A DNA stretch of 64,000 bases from Melitaea cinxia (taxonomy: Eukaryota; Arthropoda; Insecta; Lepidoptera; Nymphalidae). Both the position numbers and the translations under genes were made by a program. The stretch lies in assembly GCF_905220565.1 (NCBI RefSeq), contig NC_059422.1, forward strand, positions 5,302,001 through 5,366,000. Reading direction: 5' to 3'. Of this stretch, positions 32,623 through 43,192 are shown piece after piece. Under the pieces are notes generated by a model. The model was not told where the DNA came from. It saw nothing but the letters and a program-made list of their open reading frames with translations, and did no database searches. Within the stretch, counting starts at the first letter, position 1. Each line of letters begins with the position of its first letter.

Positions 32623-32748
32623 GCAACTGTCATATAATGAAGGGTATTAAAACACGAGTGTGAGTTTATGAAACGAGCGCAGCGAGTTTCATAATAGTAA
32701 CGAGTGTTTTAATACCCGTGTTATATGCAGTTGCATACACTACTTTAT
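32623..32748. repeat. Long imperfect palindrome, terminus of a small non-autonomous element
   Basis: Outer arms are gtagtttatgcaactgtcat and atgcagttgcatacactac. The middle arms are GGTATTAAAACA and TGTTTTAATACC (exact inverse) and the inner arms are TATGAAAC and GTTTCATA, around gagcgcagcga. About 126 bp can fold into one hairpin with small bulges. Confidence 0.75.
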
Positions 32749-32856
32749 CTTCACTAATGCAATTAATCAAACAACAAGAGTAAAAGCTGACAATAGTTTA
32801 TTTATAATAATTGTTCAAATTTTGGATGGTACAATTTTGAAAGTTAATGTTAATTA

Positions 32857-33036
32857 TTGATCCAGCAGCTGTAGCGGTCGCGGGGCAAGCAGTAGAGCTC
32901 GTAGACGGAGTCGGAATAAGTTATTATATTCTTTTTCATATAATTTTCTTGATTTTTCTGGCAAAAGATTGTGAGTTAATTTTGTTGCCAATTCTAGAAT
33001 ATCCGGAGGCGTACAAATATCATCGTCGCTATCCAT
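32857..33036 (-). pseudogene. N-terminal exon remnant of a tyrosine-recombinase-like (Crypton-type) protein
   Basis: The minus-strand ATG at about 33036 starts MDSDDDICTPPDILELATKL, followed by a LLPEKSRKLYEKEYNN segment. That pattern (acidic start, 'NLLP-KSRK-YE--Y--F') is what I know from the N-terminal SAM-like helix region of animal Crypton/Ngaro-type tyrosine recombinase relatives. After YNN the similarity is lost and the frame ends 20 codons later in unrelated sequence. No catalytic domain is present. Upstream on the minus strand (33040-33150) is a promoter-like block with gcgcgcatgcgcgc. The context suggests a deletion derivative in which the palindrome at 32623-32748 serves as one end. 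Confidence 0.45.
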
Positions 33037-33160
33037 TTTTAACTTTTAATTTATTAAATTAAATTCACGCGTACGTGTATTGTCACAGTGATTTTGCCGC
33101 CATTAAAATCTAACCAATGAGAGCGCAGCTGCGCGCATGCGCGCGATGTTATAATGAGAA

Positions 33161-33186
33161 ATTCAAATTCAAATTCAAATTCAAAA
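33161..33186 (-). repeat. 3' terminal hexanucleotide tail of the LINE
   Basis: Four units of attcaa on the plus strand, i.e. (TTGAAT)n reading out from the element. Confidence 0.85.
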
Positions 33187-33410
33187 TATTTTATTCAGCA
33201 TAAAATTATTACAATTTCTTACTGAACGTCATGAGTCTACTACCAGTTCGGAAAGAAGAAGCCTCTGACCTGAGAAGAACTGGCGGAAGAAACTCAGCGG
33301 GACTAATATCATATTTTTTTTTTTTACAGTAATGTTTTTTTTTTTTTTTCCCAAAGCAAATCGAATTGAACAATAATTTTATAAGTTGAAATAGCCTGGA
33401 AGCGATCACA

Positions 33411-36361
33411 TCATTCCCAAGGCGTACTGTCTTCTAGAAAATCATTAATCGAATAATATCCTTTACTACACAATCGTTTTTTCACAATTTTTTTAAATTT
33501 AGCAATAGAAGCTTTTTGAACGTTTTCTGGGAGCCTGTTGTATAAGCGTATACATTGTCCATAAAAGGAATTACTGACTCGGCGTAAGCGAGTTACAGGC
33601 ACTGCAAGTTTATGTTTGTTCCTAGTATTAATGCTATGCATGTCGCAATTCCTGGGAAATTCGTGTATATTTTTATGAACATACATAACATTTTCGTACA
33701 CATATTGAGAAGCAACAGTCAATATTTTTATTTCTTTAAACTTATCTCTTAATGATACTCTAGGGCCTAAACTATAAATTGCACGAATAGCTCTTTTCTG
33801 CAGGACAAAAATAGTATTGACAGTAGCTGCATTTCCCCATAATAAGATTCCATATGACATAATGCTATGGAAATAACTAAAATATACTACGCGAGCTGTA
33901 TCTACGTCAGTAATAAGTCTAATTTTTTTAACCGCGAACGCTGCAGAGCTGAGCCTATTCGCTATCCCCTCAATATGAAGATCCCACCGCAATTTCGAAT
34001 CTATAGTGATGCCTAGGAATTTAGTGGACTCCACCGGTTTTAACATCTCTCCTCCCAATTCTACACCATTATCAACAAGTTTAACATTAGGTGTCGTGAA
34101 TTTTATTAATTTTGTTTTTTTTTTATTTAATAATAAATTATTTGAATCAAACCAGTAGACAACCTTTGAGAGAGCATCGTTTACATCGTCGTATATAAGT
34201 AAATTACGTTTCACCTTAAAAATAAGTGAAGTGTCATCAGCGAACAATACTATCTCATGCTTGTCCTGTACAAAAAATGGCAAATCATTTATGTAAATAA
34301 GGAAGAGAAATGGGCCAAGGATAGAGCCCTGTGGAACCCCCATATCCAGAGGAGCCCCAGGAGATCTCTTACCATTTATATCAACCCTCTGTATTCTATT
34401 ATTCAAATAGGAATTCAGGAGGTCGAGTGCCTTATCTCTAATCCCATAATGATGCAGTTTCCTGATCAACGTCTCATGGTGCACACAATCAAAGGCCTTG
34501 GATAAGTCACAGAATATCCCAAGAGCATCCTGCGACCTCTCCCATGCCTCAAAAATATTTTTAATTAGCTCAACACTAGCATCTGTTGTGGAGCGACCTT
34601 TTGTAAAACCAAACTGTTTCTTATGTAGTAGATTGTGTGCATTAAAATGCGATAACATTTGCCCGAGGATGATTTTTTCAAAAATTTTACTAAATGTTGG
34701 GAGTACTGAAATTGGTCTGAAATTATTAGGATCTAGGGTACTGCCTGATTTAAAAATAGGAATTACTTTACTGTGTTTCATTAGATCAGGAAACACACCA
34801 TGTTCTATACAGCCATTAAATATAGTAGCTAGATGAGGTGCGACAACATCAATTATCGAACTAACGACTTTTACAGATAAACCCCATAGATCAGCTGTTT
34901 TCTTGACGTCCAGGCTTCTGAAGGCTATTATTATATCTTTGGGGTTTACAGGTTTAAATGTAAATATTACATTACATTCTTTAACGTTTTTCTTTAGCAA
35001 AAATTCGGCAATGCCTGGAGACGAATTAAGTGATTGCGTTGTAGAAAGCGGAATGTCAGTGAAAAATTTTTCAAACTCAGATGCAACTTCTCGGTCTGAG
35101 GTAACAAATTTATCATTGACATTTAACTTAAAATCGAAGCTGCGATCTGTGACTCTTCCACTTTCACAAGCAATTATGTTCCATGTCATTTTAATTTTAT
35201 TATGCGCATTTCTTATTTTGTCTTTAATATACAAGGATTTTGCCATGGAACATACTCTTCTAAACATTTTTGAGTAGGCACTTACAAAAGAAGCAAACGA
35301 TACACTATGATTATAGGCTTTTTCACTGTACAATTCATAAAGCCTTTGCCTGCTCTTGTATATGCCAGTAGTTGCCCATTCACCAAATGTCAAGAGACCC
35401 CCTGAATTGACTGTTTTTGAAGTGAATATTGTAGAAAATTCAGTTTTTACTAATTTAAATAAAGAGTTATATAAGTAGTTAGGGTCATTAATGTATGATA
35501 AATAAGGAAGTTTTGCCACAATACTACCTCTAAACTTCTCCACACGTGTAGCACTTATAGGTACAAAGGTCTTTTTTAAAATATTTTTGTTGACATTTAA
35601 AGAATAAGAAAAGGAAGCTAACTGGCCACAATGGTCTGAGCTTAACTTATTAATAATAGCTTTAGAATAAGGTTTACAGTTTGTAAATATGTTGTCAATA
35701 CATGTAGCACTAGTAGCAGTGATTCTAGTGGGTTCAGTAAATAAGTTATGTAGGTTATATGATAGAAGCATAGACTTAAATCTCAGACTTATATTAGAAT
35801 TATCTAATAAATCAATATTAAAATCCCCACATACAACAATAGCCTTATTAGAATTATTTGATTTTAACAAAACTTCTTCCAATACTTTCTCAAAGTACTC
35901 ATATAACCCACTAGGAGGTCTGTATACGCATACAACAATGAAGTGCTCAAGCTCTACGCAGGCTAATTCAATAGTTTGCTCAACAGAGAGGCTCACAATG
36001 TCTTTACGTTCTTTATATTTAAAAAGTTTACTTACAATTATTAAAGAGCCACCGCGTATAGCTTTTTCTCTGTTGAACATACTAGCTACCTGGTGACCGC
36101 TGAAGTTAAATATGGACTGGGAAATAGAGAGCCAGTGTTCTGTTAAACATAAAATATTGATATTTTCACCATTCATAAATAACTCCAGTTCAAGATCTTT
36201 ACCTAGCATGCCCTGTATATTTTGGTGCACCAGGTTTACAGTATATAAATTTTTACAACTGTGGGCTTTCCTTACCAAATTATTATGACATTTATCTGAT
36301 TTAATGTCATGGATTATTAATATGCTAGAGGTTTCCTCTGTTGTCTTAATAATTAATTTAA
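33411..36361 (-). CDS. LINE ORF2: endonuclease and reverse transcriptase, apparently intact
   Basis: The frame is open from the TTT codon at 36361 to the stop at 33411-33413. Counting residues from the codon at 36278: the apurinic-type endonuclease has N20 (HQNIQG), E47 (TEHWL), a YRPPSG motif, D152/N154 (GDFNID) and D215/H216 (SDHCG). The reverse transcriptase has FRPISVLPTFSKIFEK, QFGFTKGRSTTDA, FCDLSKAFDCVHH, GVPQGSILGPFLFLIYINDL and FADDT (F679-D682). All expected catalytic residues are present, with no stop or frameshift. There is no AUG before M24, which already lies beyond the conserved N20, so translation most likely enters from ORF1. About 955 residues from 36278, or 982 from the frameshift site. 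It nicks target DNA and copies its own RNA. Confidence 0.92.
36313..36353 (-). promoter_or_regulatory. Nested RNA hairpin just after the LINE ORF1 stop
   Basis: On the minus strand ATTATTAA (36353-36346) pairs with TTAATAAT (36320-36313), eight perfect A-U pairs. Inside, AGAGG (36339-36335) pairs with CCTCT (36331-36327) around AAA. The outer stem starts 2 nt after the slippery heptamer; the inner, stronger hairpin starts 16 nt after it. Confidence 0.5.
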
Positions 36362-37348
36362 ATTATTATTTGGAACGGATTCCACGTCAGAAAATGTCAT
36401 ATTACAGTTTTGCTCAATATGAGCAGATATCAAAGTAACCAGATTATTGGCTATGTCTGTTTGTATATAATATGATAGCACAGATGCTATCTGTCGTTTA
36501 AAGAAAAATGGTAGGCTCAGCCTACTATATGTCAACATATAATTATTATTGTTCCATAAATTATTTATGTCAATAACATCAATTTTGTTACTTTTTTTAA
36601 TATTTACATTTAAATACTTACAAGTAGTTATTGTGTGCATTAGATTATTAATGTCATATCTTAACCTATTTTCCTGTGGCAATTTAGCTAAATAAGGTAG
36701 TGTAAACAATAAAATTTTATTTATATTTAACTGATTCAATCTATTTAAAATGTTTTCCATTAGGTGTTTGTTTACATTACCCCTTCTCCCAATTAATAAA
36801 ATAATAGTTGTGTTGGGACAGTGAGCCTCACTCAAAATGCTATTTACTATTTGATTATAAGTGGCTCCGGGCATGCAATGATTGATTACTCGCTGGCCCA
36901 CACAAAAATCACTCAATAATACTCCCATACCTTTTCCTAACTCATCACTGTAAATTTTTATTTTATTTTTTTCCTCAGGAATAGATATGGAATGTACAGG
37001 TAGTTGTACATTATAATATTTGGGGTCGGTGTGAGTCCCCGCAGGCCGAGTAAGGGATTCACTAGTTAAGCTAGTATCTATCTGCCCTGTTGGACCGGAG
37101 GCTGAAATGTGGCATTCGCAATTATGATAATTAATAAAAGAGTCAAAACGCTCGAGGTTATTGTTGCCAAGTTTCACCAGGTCATCCATGGCAGATATGT
37201 GTTCAGCAATTTCTTTCTGAGCAGTACTGTATTTAGATGTTAATATTTCTAAACTATGCTTTAAATTTCCAATCTCAGACTGCAGTGAGCTAACATCCGC
37301 CTCATAGTCTTTTTTTAATATATTAATTTCTTGACAGTATGATATCAA
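36353..37348 (-). CDS. LINE ORF1: coiled coil plus SGNH/esterase-like domain, 5'-truncated
   Basis: The open frame begins after a stop at about 37380 and has no AUG until the MDDLVK segment, so the true start is lost. From the codon at 37348, residues 1-60 form a heptad-rich coiled coil (LKKDYEADVSSLQSEI, IGNLKHSLEILTSKY), followed by a linker with two clustered Cys/His (HNCECH). From residue 130 an SGNH-like fold begins: KIYSDELGKGMG with S134 at the nucleophile position, MPGATYNQIV, then LLIGRRGN at the third block. The C-terminal block that usually carries Asp-x-x-His reads YSRLSLPFFFKRQ here, with no His, so an esterase may be inactive. ORF1 proteins of this group bind the element RNA. 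It ends PNNNLN-stop. 331 residues as counted. Confidence 0.75.
   Translation of the reverse strand: MISYCQEINILKKDYEADVSSLQSEIGNLKHSLEILTSKYSTAQKEIAEHISAMDDLVKLGNNNLERFDSFINYHNCECHISASGPTGQIDTSLTSESLTRPAGTHTDPKYYNVQLPVHSISIPEEKNKIKIYSDELGKGMGVLLSDFCVGQRVINHCMPGATYNQIVNSILSEAHCPNTTIILLIGRRGNVNKHLMENILNRLNQLNINKILLFTLPYLAKLPQENRLRYDINNLMHTITTCKYLNVNIKKSNKIDVIDINNLWNNNNYMLTYSRLSLPFFFKRQIASVLSYYIQTDIANNLVTLISAHIEQNCNMTFSDVESVPNNNLN
36356..36362 (-). promoter_or_regulatory. Candidate -1 ribosomal frameshift heptamer TTTAAAT joining ORF1 to ORF2
   Basis: In the ORF1 frame the last codons read AAT TTA AAT TAA, so the heptamer is in the canonical phase T_TTA_AAT (X_XXY_YYZ). Slipping back one base gives TTT AAA TTA ATT ATT, which is exactly the ORF2 frame, open from here to the end of the reverse transcriptase. 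Confidence 0.6.
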
Positions 37349-37380
37349 TTTTGAGATTTTACGATATCGATGTGGATATT

Positions 37381-37545
37381 ATACCATCATGTGAAATTGC
37401 TTAAATTGAGTGTTTTGTTGTCTGCGCTATAACAGTAGTAATTATAAGTCAAGTATTGGAAACATAAGTAGAATGTTACAACATTGGTGTAGATAAAATA
37501 AATTTTAAAATTCGAACGGAGTAGTTCAAACTTTTCAAATTTATA
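37381..37545. other. AT-rich DNA between the LINE and a Helitron-like element
   Basis: Nothing recognised; probably original target DNA. Confidence 0.35.
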
Positions 37546-37865
37546 GTCGAATATATAAAATTCTCGTGTCGCGGTGTTTGTAGTTAAAATCCTCCGAAAC
37601 GGCTTGACCAATTCTCATGAAATTTTGTGTACATATTGGATAGGTCTGAGAATCGAACATCATCTATTTTTCATCCCCCTAAATGTTAAGGGTAGTCCAC
37701 CCCTAAACATATATTTTTTTAATTCTTAGATAAATTATAATTTTTTTATTTTTTTATGATACAACATTAAAAAATACGTACGACCCTAAATTTTTAACCC
37801 TCTACGATCAACCCCTACTTTTAAATAGCGTTTAGCGGTAAGACAACGTTTGCCGAGTCAGCTGG
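37546..37865 (+). mobile_element. Helitron-type element ending in CTGG
   Basis: Starts near tatataaaattctcgtgtcg and cggtgtttg. The middle has cctccgaaacggcttgacca, then ttctcatgaaattttgtgt and gggtagtccacccctaaaca. Ends tgccgagtcagCTGG, which fits the Helitron CTRR rule. Confidence 0.6.
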
Positions 37866-38004
37866 TATACTATAGATCACAAACGAAGTGATTGTGTCCT
37901 AGCACATTTTATAACACAACAACTAACCTGGTGAACTTGGTAACGTTGGTATTTTTTTGTTTTCATTTCGTGGCAATTTTTTTTTCCGGAGATTCAGATA
38001 TATA

Positions 38005-38262
38005 ACTAAGGTAGGTCACAGCAGGGAATTTCCTGCTCAAAATATGGAGCAGCTCGACTGAGGCAGTATACACACTAAATAATACTGTTTTTAAGCAGTG
38101 TTGTGTTCCTATTGGTGAGTAAAGCGACCAGAGCTCCTGGGGGAATTAGGGATAAGGTAGGCAAGGCGCTTGCAATTCTTTTGGTGTTGTAGACGTCTAC
38201 AAGCTACGGTAACCACTTTCCATCTGGTGAGCCGTACGCTTGTTTGTCGACCTCATTATATA
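38005..38262 (-). repeat. Family B dispersed repeat, near full length, minus orientation
   Basis: Reads gtaggtcacagcagggaatt, tcctgctcaaaatatggagc, agctcgactgaggcagta, tttttaagcagtgttgtgtt, cctattggtgagtaaagcga, ccagagctcctgggggaatt, aggcaaggcgcttgcaattc, ccatctggtgagccgtacgc, ttgtttgtcgacctc. Confidence 0.8.
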
Positions 38263-38554
38263 TTTAAAAAATTGTACCTAATATCTACCTATGTCCACCT
38301 GTGTGTACATTGTCCCGTGTACTTACTATCCCTAAAATAAAATAAATTAATAGTGTTCCAGTAGCTACAATTAGATTTTGTCTGCCCCACTGCTCAATCT
38401 AGTAATCTTGTAATGTATGTATTACCGACTACACTGATCGCTTTTATTGGCGGATGAAACACAATAGTTGTGGAGATTACATTACTACATAATTCTGTAA
38501 AAAAATATATATTTCAATGTCTCTATGATGTTACTGTAGTTACAAGCTTAAATA
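38263..38554. other. AT-rich intergenic DNA
   Basis: Nothing recognised. Confidence 0.35.
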
Positions 38555-39600
38555 GTTGTGTTTGCGGGCAAACGAAATAAAACCGATTTCAATTACATCG
38601 ACAAGTAATACAACGTAGGTAGAGGAAAAAATTCTTAAATAAATACGCATTATCAAAGGTTACTACAAAAATTGTAATCAGATCTCGATGAGATTTAAAT
38701 GTGACCACATAATAAACATCGGCTTTCGATTAAATTAAAAATCATCAAAATCGGTACACCCAGTAAAAAGCTATGCAGATTTTCGAGAGTTTCCCTCAAT
38801 TTCTCTGGGATCCCATCATCAGATCCAGGTTCCCTTATCATGGTACCACACTTAGGATATCTGCTTTCCCACAAAAAAAGAATTATCAAAATCGGTTCAC
38901 AAACGACGAAGTTATCCCCGAACATACATAAAATAATTGTGTTTGCTCGCAAACGAAAAAAAAACCGACTTCAATTACAGCGACGAGTAATACAACGTAG
39001 ATCGACGAAAAAATAGTCAAGTAACTACGCGTTATCAAAGATTACTCAAAAAGTAGTTATCAGATCTTGATAAAATTTATATGTGACCACATGATAGACA
39101 TCAGCTTTCGATTAATTTAAAAATTATTAAAATCGGTATACCCAGTAAAAAGTTATTGCGGATTTTCGAGAGTTTCCCTCGATTTCTCTGGGATCCCATC
39201 ATCAGATCCTGGTTTCCTTATGGTACTAAACTAGGGATATCCCCTTTCCAACAAAAAAAGAATTATCAAAATCGGTACATCTAGTAGAAAGTAATGCGGT
39301 ATAATACAACGTAGGTCGACGAAAAAAGCGTCAAGTAAAAACGCATTATTAGATATAACTCGAAAAATAGTTGTTAGATCTCAAATAAATTTAAATGGGA
39401 CCAATTGACACACACCACCTTTCGATTAAAACAAAATTTGACGAAATCGGTCCACCCGGTCAAAAGTTCTGATGTAACATACATAAAAAAAAAAAAAATA
39501 CAGTCGAATTGAGAACCTCCTCCTTTTTTGGAAGTCGGTTAGTAAATATATATATGCAGTCGAATTTAGTAACCTCCTCCTTTTTTGAAATCGGTTAATA
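38555..39600 (-). repeat. Family C cluster: tandem or nested copies
   Basis: The family C 3' hairpin block (gtgtttgcgggcaaacg; gtgtttgctcgcaaacg) occurs at about 38557 and 38939. The gtttccctcaatttctctgg / gtttccctcgatttctctgg block occurs at about 38788 and 39172. The terminal cctcctccttttttggaagt block occurs at 39515 and again, slightly diverged, at 39573. This means two full modules of about 380 bp in direct order, followed by a third, partial arm and an extra end. All share the minus orientation. Confidence 0.75.
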
Positions 39601-41527
39601 AAATATTGTAGGTAATTTATAATCAACGTCGCAATCGTATAATTTAAGAGCCAAACGTGCATCGTAAGCTAAAAGTAAGAAAACTTTTTAACCGACTAAA
39701 AAATCCAACGAAAAAGATAATCTGTGTATTTTACATATCGTACACATACCTAAATGTTAACATTACCCCCTTTTTTTAGATTTCGCTTAAATATGAATAA
39801 AAATGTTAACAATATAAGAAGTAAAAAAAGTCTGAGAGTTAAAACTTAAGAGTTTAACCCGTGACTAGTTATAAAAAAGTTATCGTTTTGAAAACAGCGT
39901 TCTAATTTTAAACGGCTAATTATTGAAAATGTCAAACGGTCATCGACCTGCCTGTCAAGATCTGTAACAAGATCAAACATCCCTTTATTTAAATTCGCTC
40001 TCACCTCATAAACTTCAAAACATGGCGAAATAATTATCTATTATATAAACAGCTCTAATACCATCCATATAACAAAAGCAATAAGGTTCATCTTACAACT
40101 AAGAAAAACCTAGCCTATCCCTTATAAGTGGACCAATTATCAACTTAGAATAAAATAAATAAGAAATTGACGCAACAAAGTTATGATTACATTTAATGAA
40201 ATAATTTTTACACCTTATTTGTGTAGTCATAAAGTTCATTTTTCAAAGCATTGAATGAAGCTATAAAATTGTTCTTCAAGATCAGAACACGTATGGAACA
40301 ATTCCGCACAATTAAATTTGAAATAAAAACTTTAATGTCCGACAAAGTTGTATATTACAGCTGTCCACAGTAAAAAAATGTAAATTCAATTGAAAATCGC
40401 TTTTATTCGTTAGGAAATAAAGTATTACATTTCTGTGACTTCAATTCTGGAATTGTTTAAAAGTTTCTTGTAAAAACATCCGTTCTGAAAAGCGTAAGAA
40501 ATTTGTCTCGGGTAGTTTTTTTCATTTTAAACTTTTTTTATTTAAGTTTTATCAGGAAAGTTTGCAAGCAAAAAGGTTTTGACATTGTTTCGAAACATTC
40601 GCGGTATCGGTGTTAATTTTTTTATAAAACGCAATATACATTATAAGGCGAAGACGCTAATTAAAATATACAGTATAATAAAATGTTATTTGGTGAAATA
40701 AAAATTAAAAAAATATAAACTTTTTCATTTTTGTACTTTACTCATCGTATAAAGGTTGGCAACATTCACTTATCTTTTTTAAAACATGTACCTTACTAAA
40801 TGACTTTACGACTTTTTAATAAACTTTACAACCAAGTCATTGTGAGTTATTTAAATGCAATTCTTAGTTTATCAAGTCTATAAATAATCAGAAATATGGC
40901 GGCAAGATAATGGTTTAATTTTTAAATCAGCAAGGAATGTTTTAGACGAAACGCTGATTGAAATTAATTACAAATGAATGTTAAATATTTTTGCGGCTTC
41001 CTAAGCATGATCTGTGACCTTAAGAATTTTATGATAAAAAATTAAATATTAATAAACATAAACAATTTTTCCCCCTTTGACAGTGTCAGCGTGACTGTGC
41101 TTGTTATAAAAAAGTAAGTGTTACCAGTCTGAAGAATATTAAAAAAAGTTTTAATAAAATAATTTATTCATTAGAGCAGACCAGGTTTCCATCGCCCAGG
41201 CGCTTTACGCCCTTATCCGAACCTGGATACAAAATACATTTGTCGCTATTTTGAAAATTGTCAGCCATTTTGTATTTATTTAAGCACGATGTTTATCTGT
41301 GATAAATTATTGAAAAAATTAAATTGATTATTCAACGTGAATATTTGATCATAATCTTCTCAGCTTAATTGGTAATTATTTAGTAAATCTCAAACACGAT
41401 TTTATCTTGCTTTGAATGAAAATTTATACGATGCGAAATATTTTGCCTTTTACACTGACGTAGTTTATTGTTTTTTGTATATTGTTTTAAAGGTACTTTT
41501 ATGGAGTCACTTAATTAGGCTGAATTA
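39601..41527. other. AT-rich intergenic DNA
   Basis: About 1.9 kb without ORFs or recognised repeats. A patch at 41172-41232 (ccaggtttccatcgcccagg, cgctttacgcccttatccga, acctgg) has short inverted ends CCAGGTT/AACCTGG and unusual GC content. Origin unknown. Confidence 0.4.
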
Positions 41528-42866
41528 CACTGTAAAAATTTTTTGTAAAATTATCATTTTTTTACTCAACATGAGATGGCTAAATTACTAATCAGTGTGT
41601 ATGAATTCAAATTATAACACATTTTGAGTAATTTTCCAAGACATATGAGAAAATTTGCTAAGATGCGCTTTAATTTTACAATCTTAGAGTATAAATCTTA
41701 CTTGTATTGTAATTTCACGGAACAGTTTATTAAATTTTAATAACAAACTTTGAAGATTTACCAAAATTTTTAGTAATTTGAGATACTATATTTTTTTGTA
41801 AAATTACCAAATATTTTATAATTCGAATTACTGTGAAGTGTTTAGAAATTTACAAATTTTGTTATTATTTTTACAATTTGAACTGTAAAATTACACAATA
41901 CATTGTAAAATTACTAAAAAATACTATTTGTCTGTTGCCATGTATAATTTTACTAAACAGGTTATCAATTTTCGATACCAAGCTCCTTAAATTTACTAAG
42001 ATTGTTTGTGTTTTGAATTACTAATTTTGTTGTAAATTTACAAAACAATATTGTAATTTAAACTACAATCAAAGTATTGAAAATTCAAAAAAATTTTTTG
42101 GTATTTTTACTATTCTTATTGTAAAATTACACAATGTATTGTAAAATTACTAAAAAATACTATTTTTCTTTAGCCTTGTTTAATTTTACTAAACACGCTG
42201 TCGACTTTCGTTTCCAAGCTTCGTAAATTTACAAACATTGTGCGTATTTTAATTTAATCTGTGGTCTAGTAAGATTGTGAAACAATAGTTAAATTCGAAT
42301 TCTAATGAATTCATTGGAAATTCAATAATCTTCTCATTAATTTTATTATTTTGACTGTAAAATTATACAGTGTTTTGTATAATTAACAGTATAATAGGGT
42401 AACTACTTTTTTAGATGAACCAAAATTGTTAGTATTTCGGTTTACCATAGTTTCTTGAAAGATTACAAAAAAAAATGTTTATTTACATATTATTGAAATT
42501 ATTAAAAATTTATCAATATTTTTATATCATATTTATATGTAAAATTTTGATTTGAAAATTATATATAGTAAAGTTATGATTAATAAAGCATTTTTAACTT
42601 CCCTCTAAAAAAATTAAAAAAAATTTTAAAAATCGGGAAGTTATTGGTTTTACCCCGTTTTTCGAAAGTCGAGTTTTCATCATATCTCGACGTTTAAAGG
42701 CCCTAGAAAGCTTCCCTGACTATTTTTACGAGGGTGTCTGTATGTCTGTGTGGATGTGTGTGTGTACGCATGTAAACCCCCGAGTAGAAAAAAGGTCAGG
42801 CTCAACCAGATCATGTATCTGGACCGGATCAGGATAGGATAAGGTACGCCTGATCCGGCAAGCTCT

Positions 42867-43180
42867 ATCAGGACCAGGTCCGGTCCAGACAAAGATAGCC
42901 TGATGTAAAATATAATCAAGTATGGTAAGGCATACTGGATCAGGACCAGGTCCGGCCCAGACAAGGATAGCCTGATGTAAAATATAATCAAGTATGGTAA
43001 GGCATACTGGATCAGGACCAGGTCCGGTCCAGACAAGGATAGACTGATATAAAATATAACCAAGTATGGTAAGGCATACTGCATCAGGACCAGGTCCGGT
43101 CCAGACAAGGGTAGCCTGATGTAAAATATAACCAAGTATGGTAAGGCATACTGCATCAGGACCAGGTCTAGATCAAATAA
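42867..43180 (+). repeat. 72-bp tandem repeat array, about 4.3 units
   Basis: The unit starts atcaggaccaggtccggtcc (42867, 42939, 43011, 43083, 43155: exactly 72 bp apart). Each unit contains the near-palindrome ggaccaggtccggtcc, gatagcctgatgtaaaatat and agtatggtaaggcatact. Units differ at only a few positions. Because 72 is a multiple of three, a minus-strand frame reads through as a 24-residue peptide repeat; I do not think it is expressed. Confidence 0.9.
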
Positions 43181-43192
43181 GAACAGCCTAGG

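Larger units (their letters stand above)
33161..37380 (-). mobile_element. CR1-group LINE, 5'-truncated, minus strand
   Basis: About 4.2 kb. From 5' to 3' on the minus strand: truncated ORF1 (to 36353), ORF2 (to 33411), a short 3' UTR of about 225 bp and a (TTTGAA)n tail at 33186-33161. A simple-repeat tail instead of poly-A and an SGNH-like domain in ORF1 are features of the CR1/L2 group. The target duplication is not clear: gatgttata (left flank, about 33146) and gatattata (about 37374) are similar but not decisive. The 5' break at 37380 leaves ORF1 without its start. Confidence 0.85.

Noticed and set aside
34257..36096. Several plus-strand open frames (34257-34836, 34903-35277, 35689-36096)
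   Set aside because: They are antisense shadows of the LINE ORF2.
33150..37400. Clear target-site duplication for the CR1-group LINE
   Set aside because: gatgttata and gatattata on the two sides are similar but differ and are AT-rich; not convincing.
42867..43180. CRISPR-like array
   Set aside because: The repeats are contiguous 72-bp units with no unique spacers, in a eukaryotic transposon.
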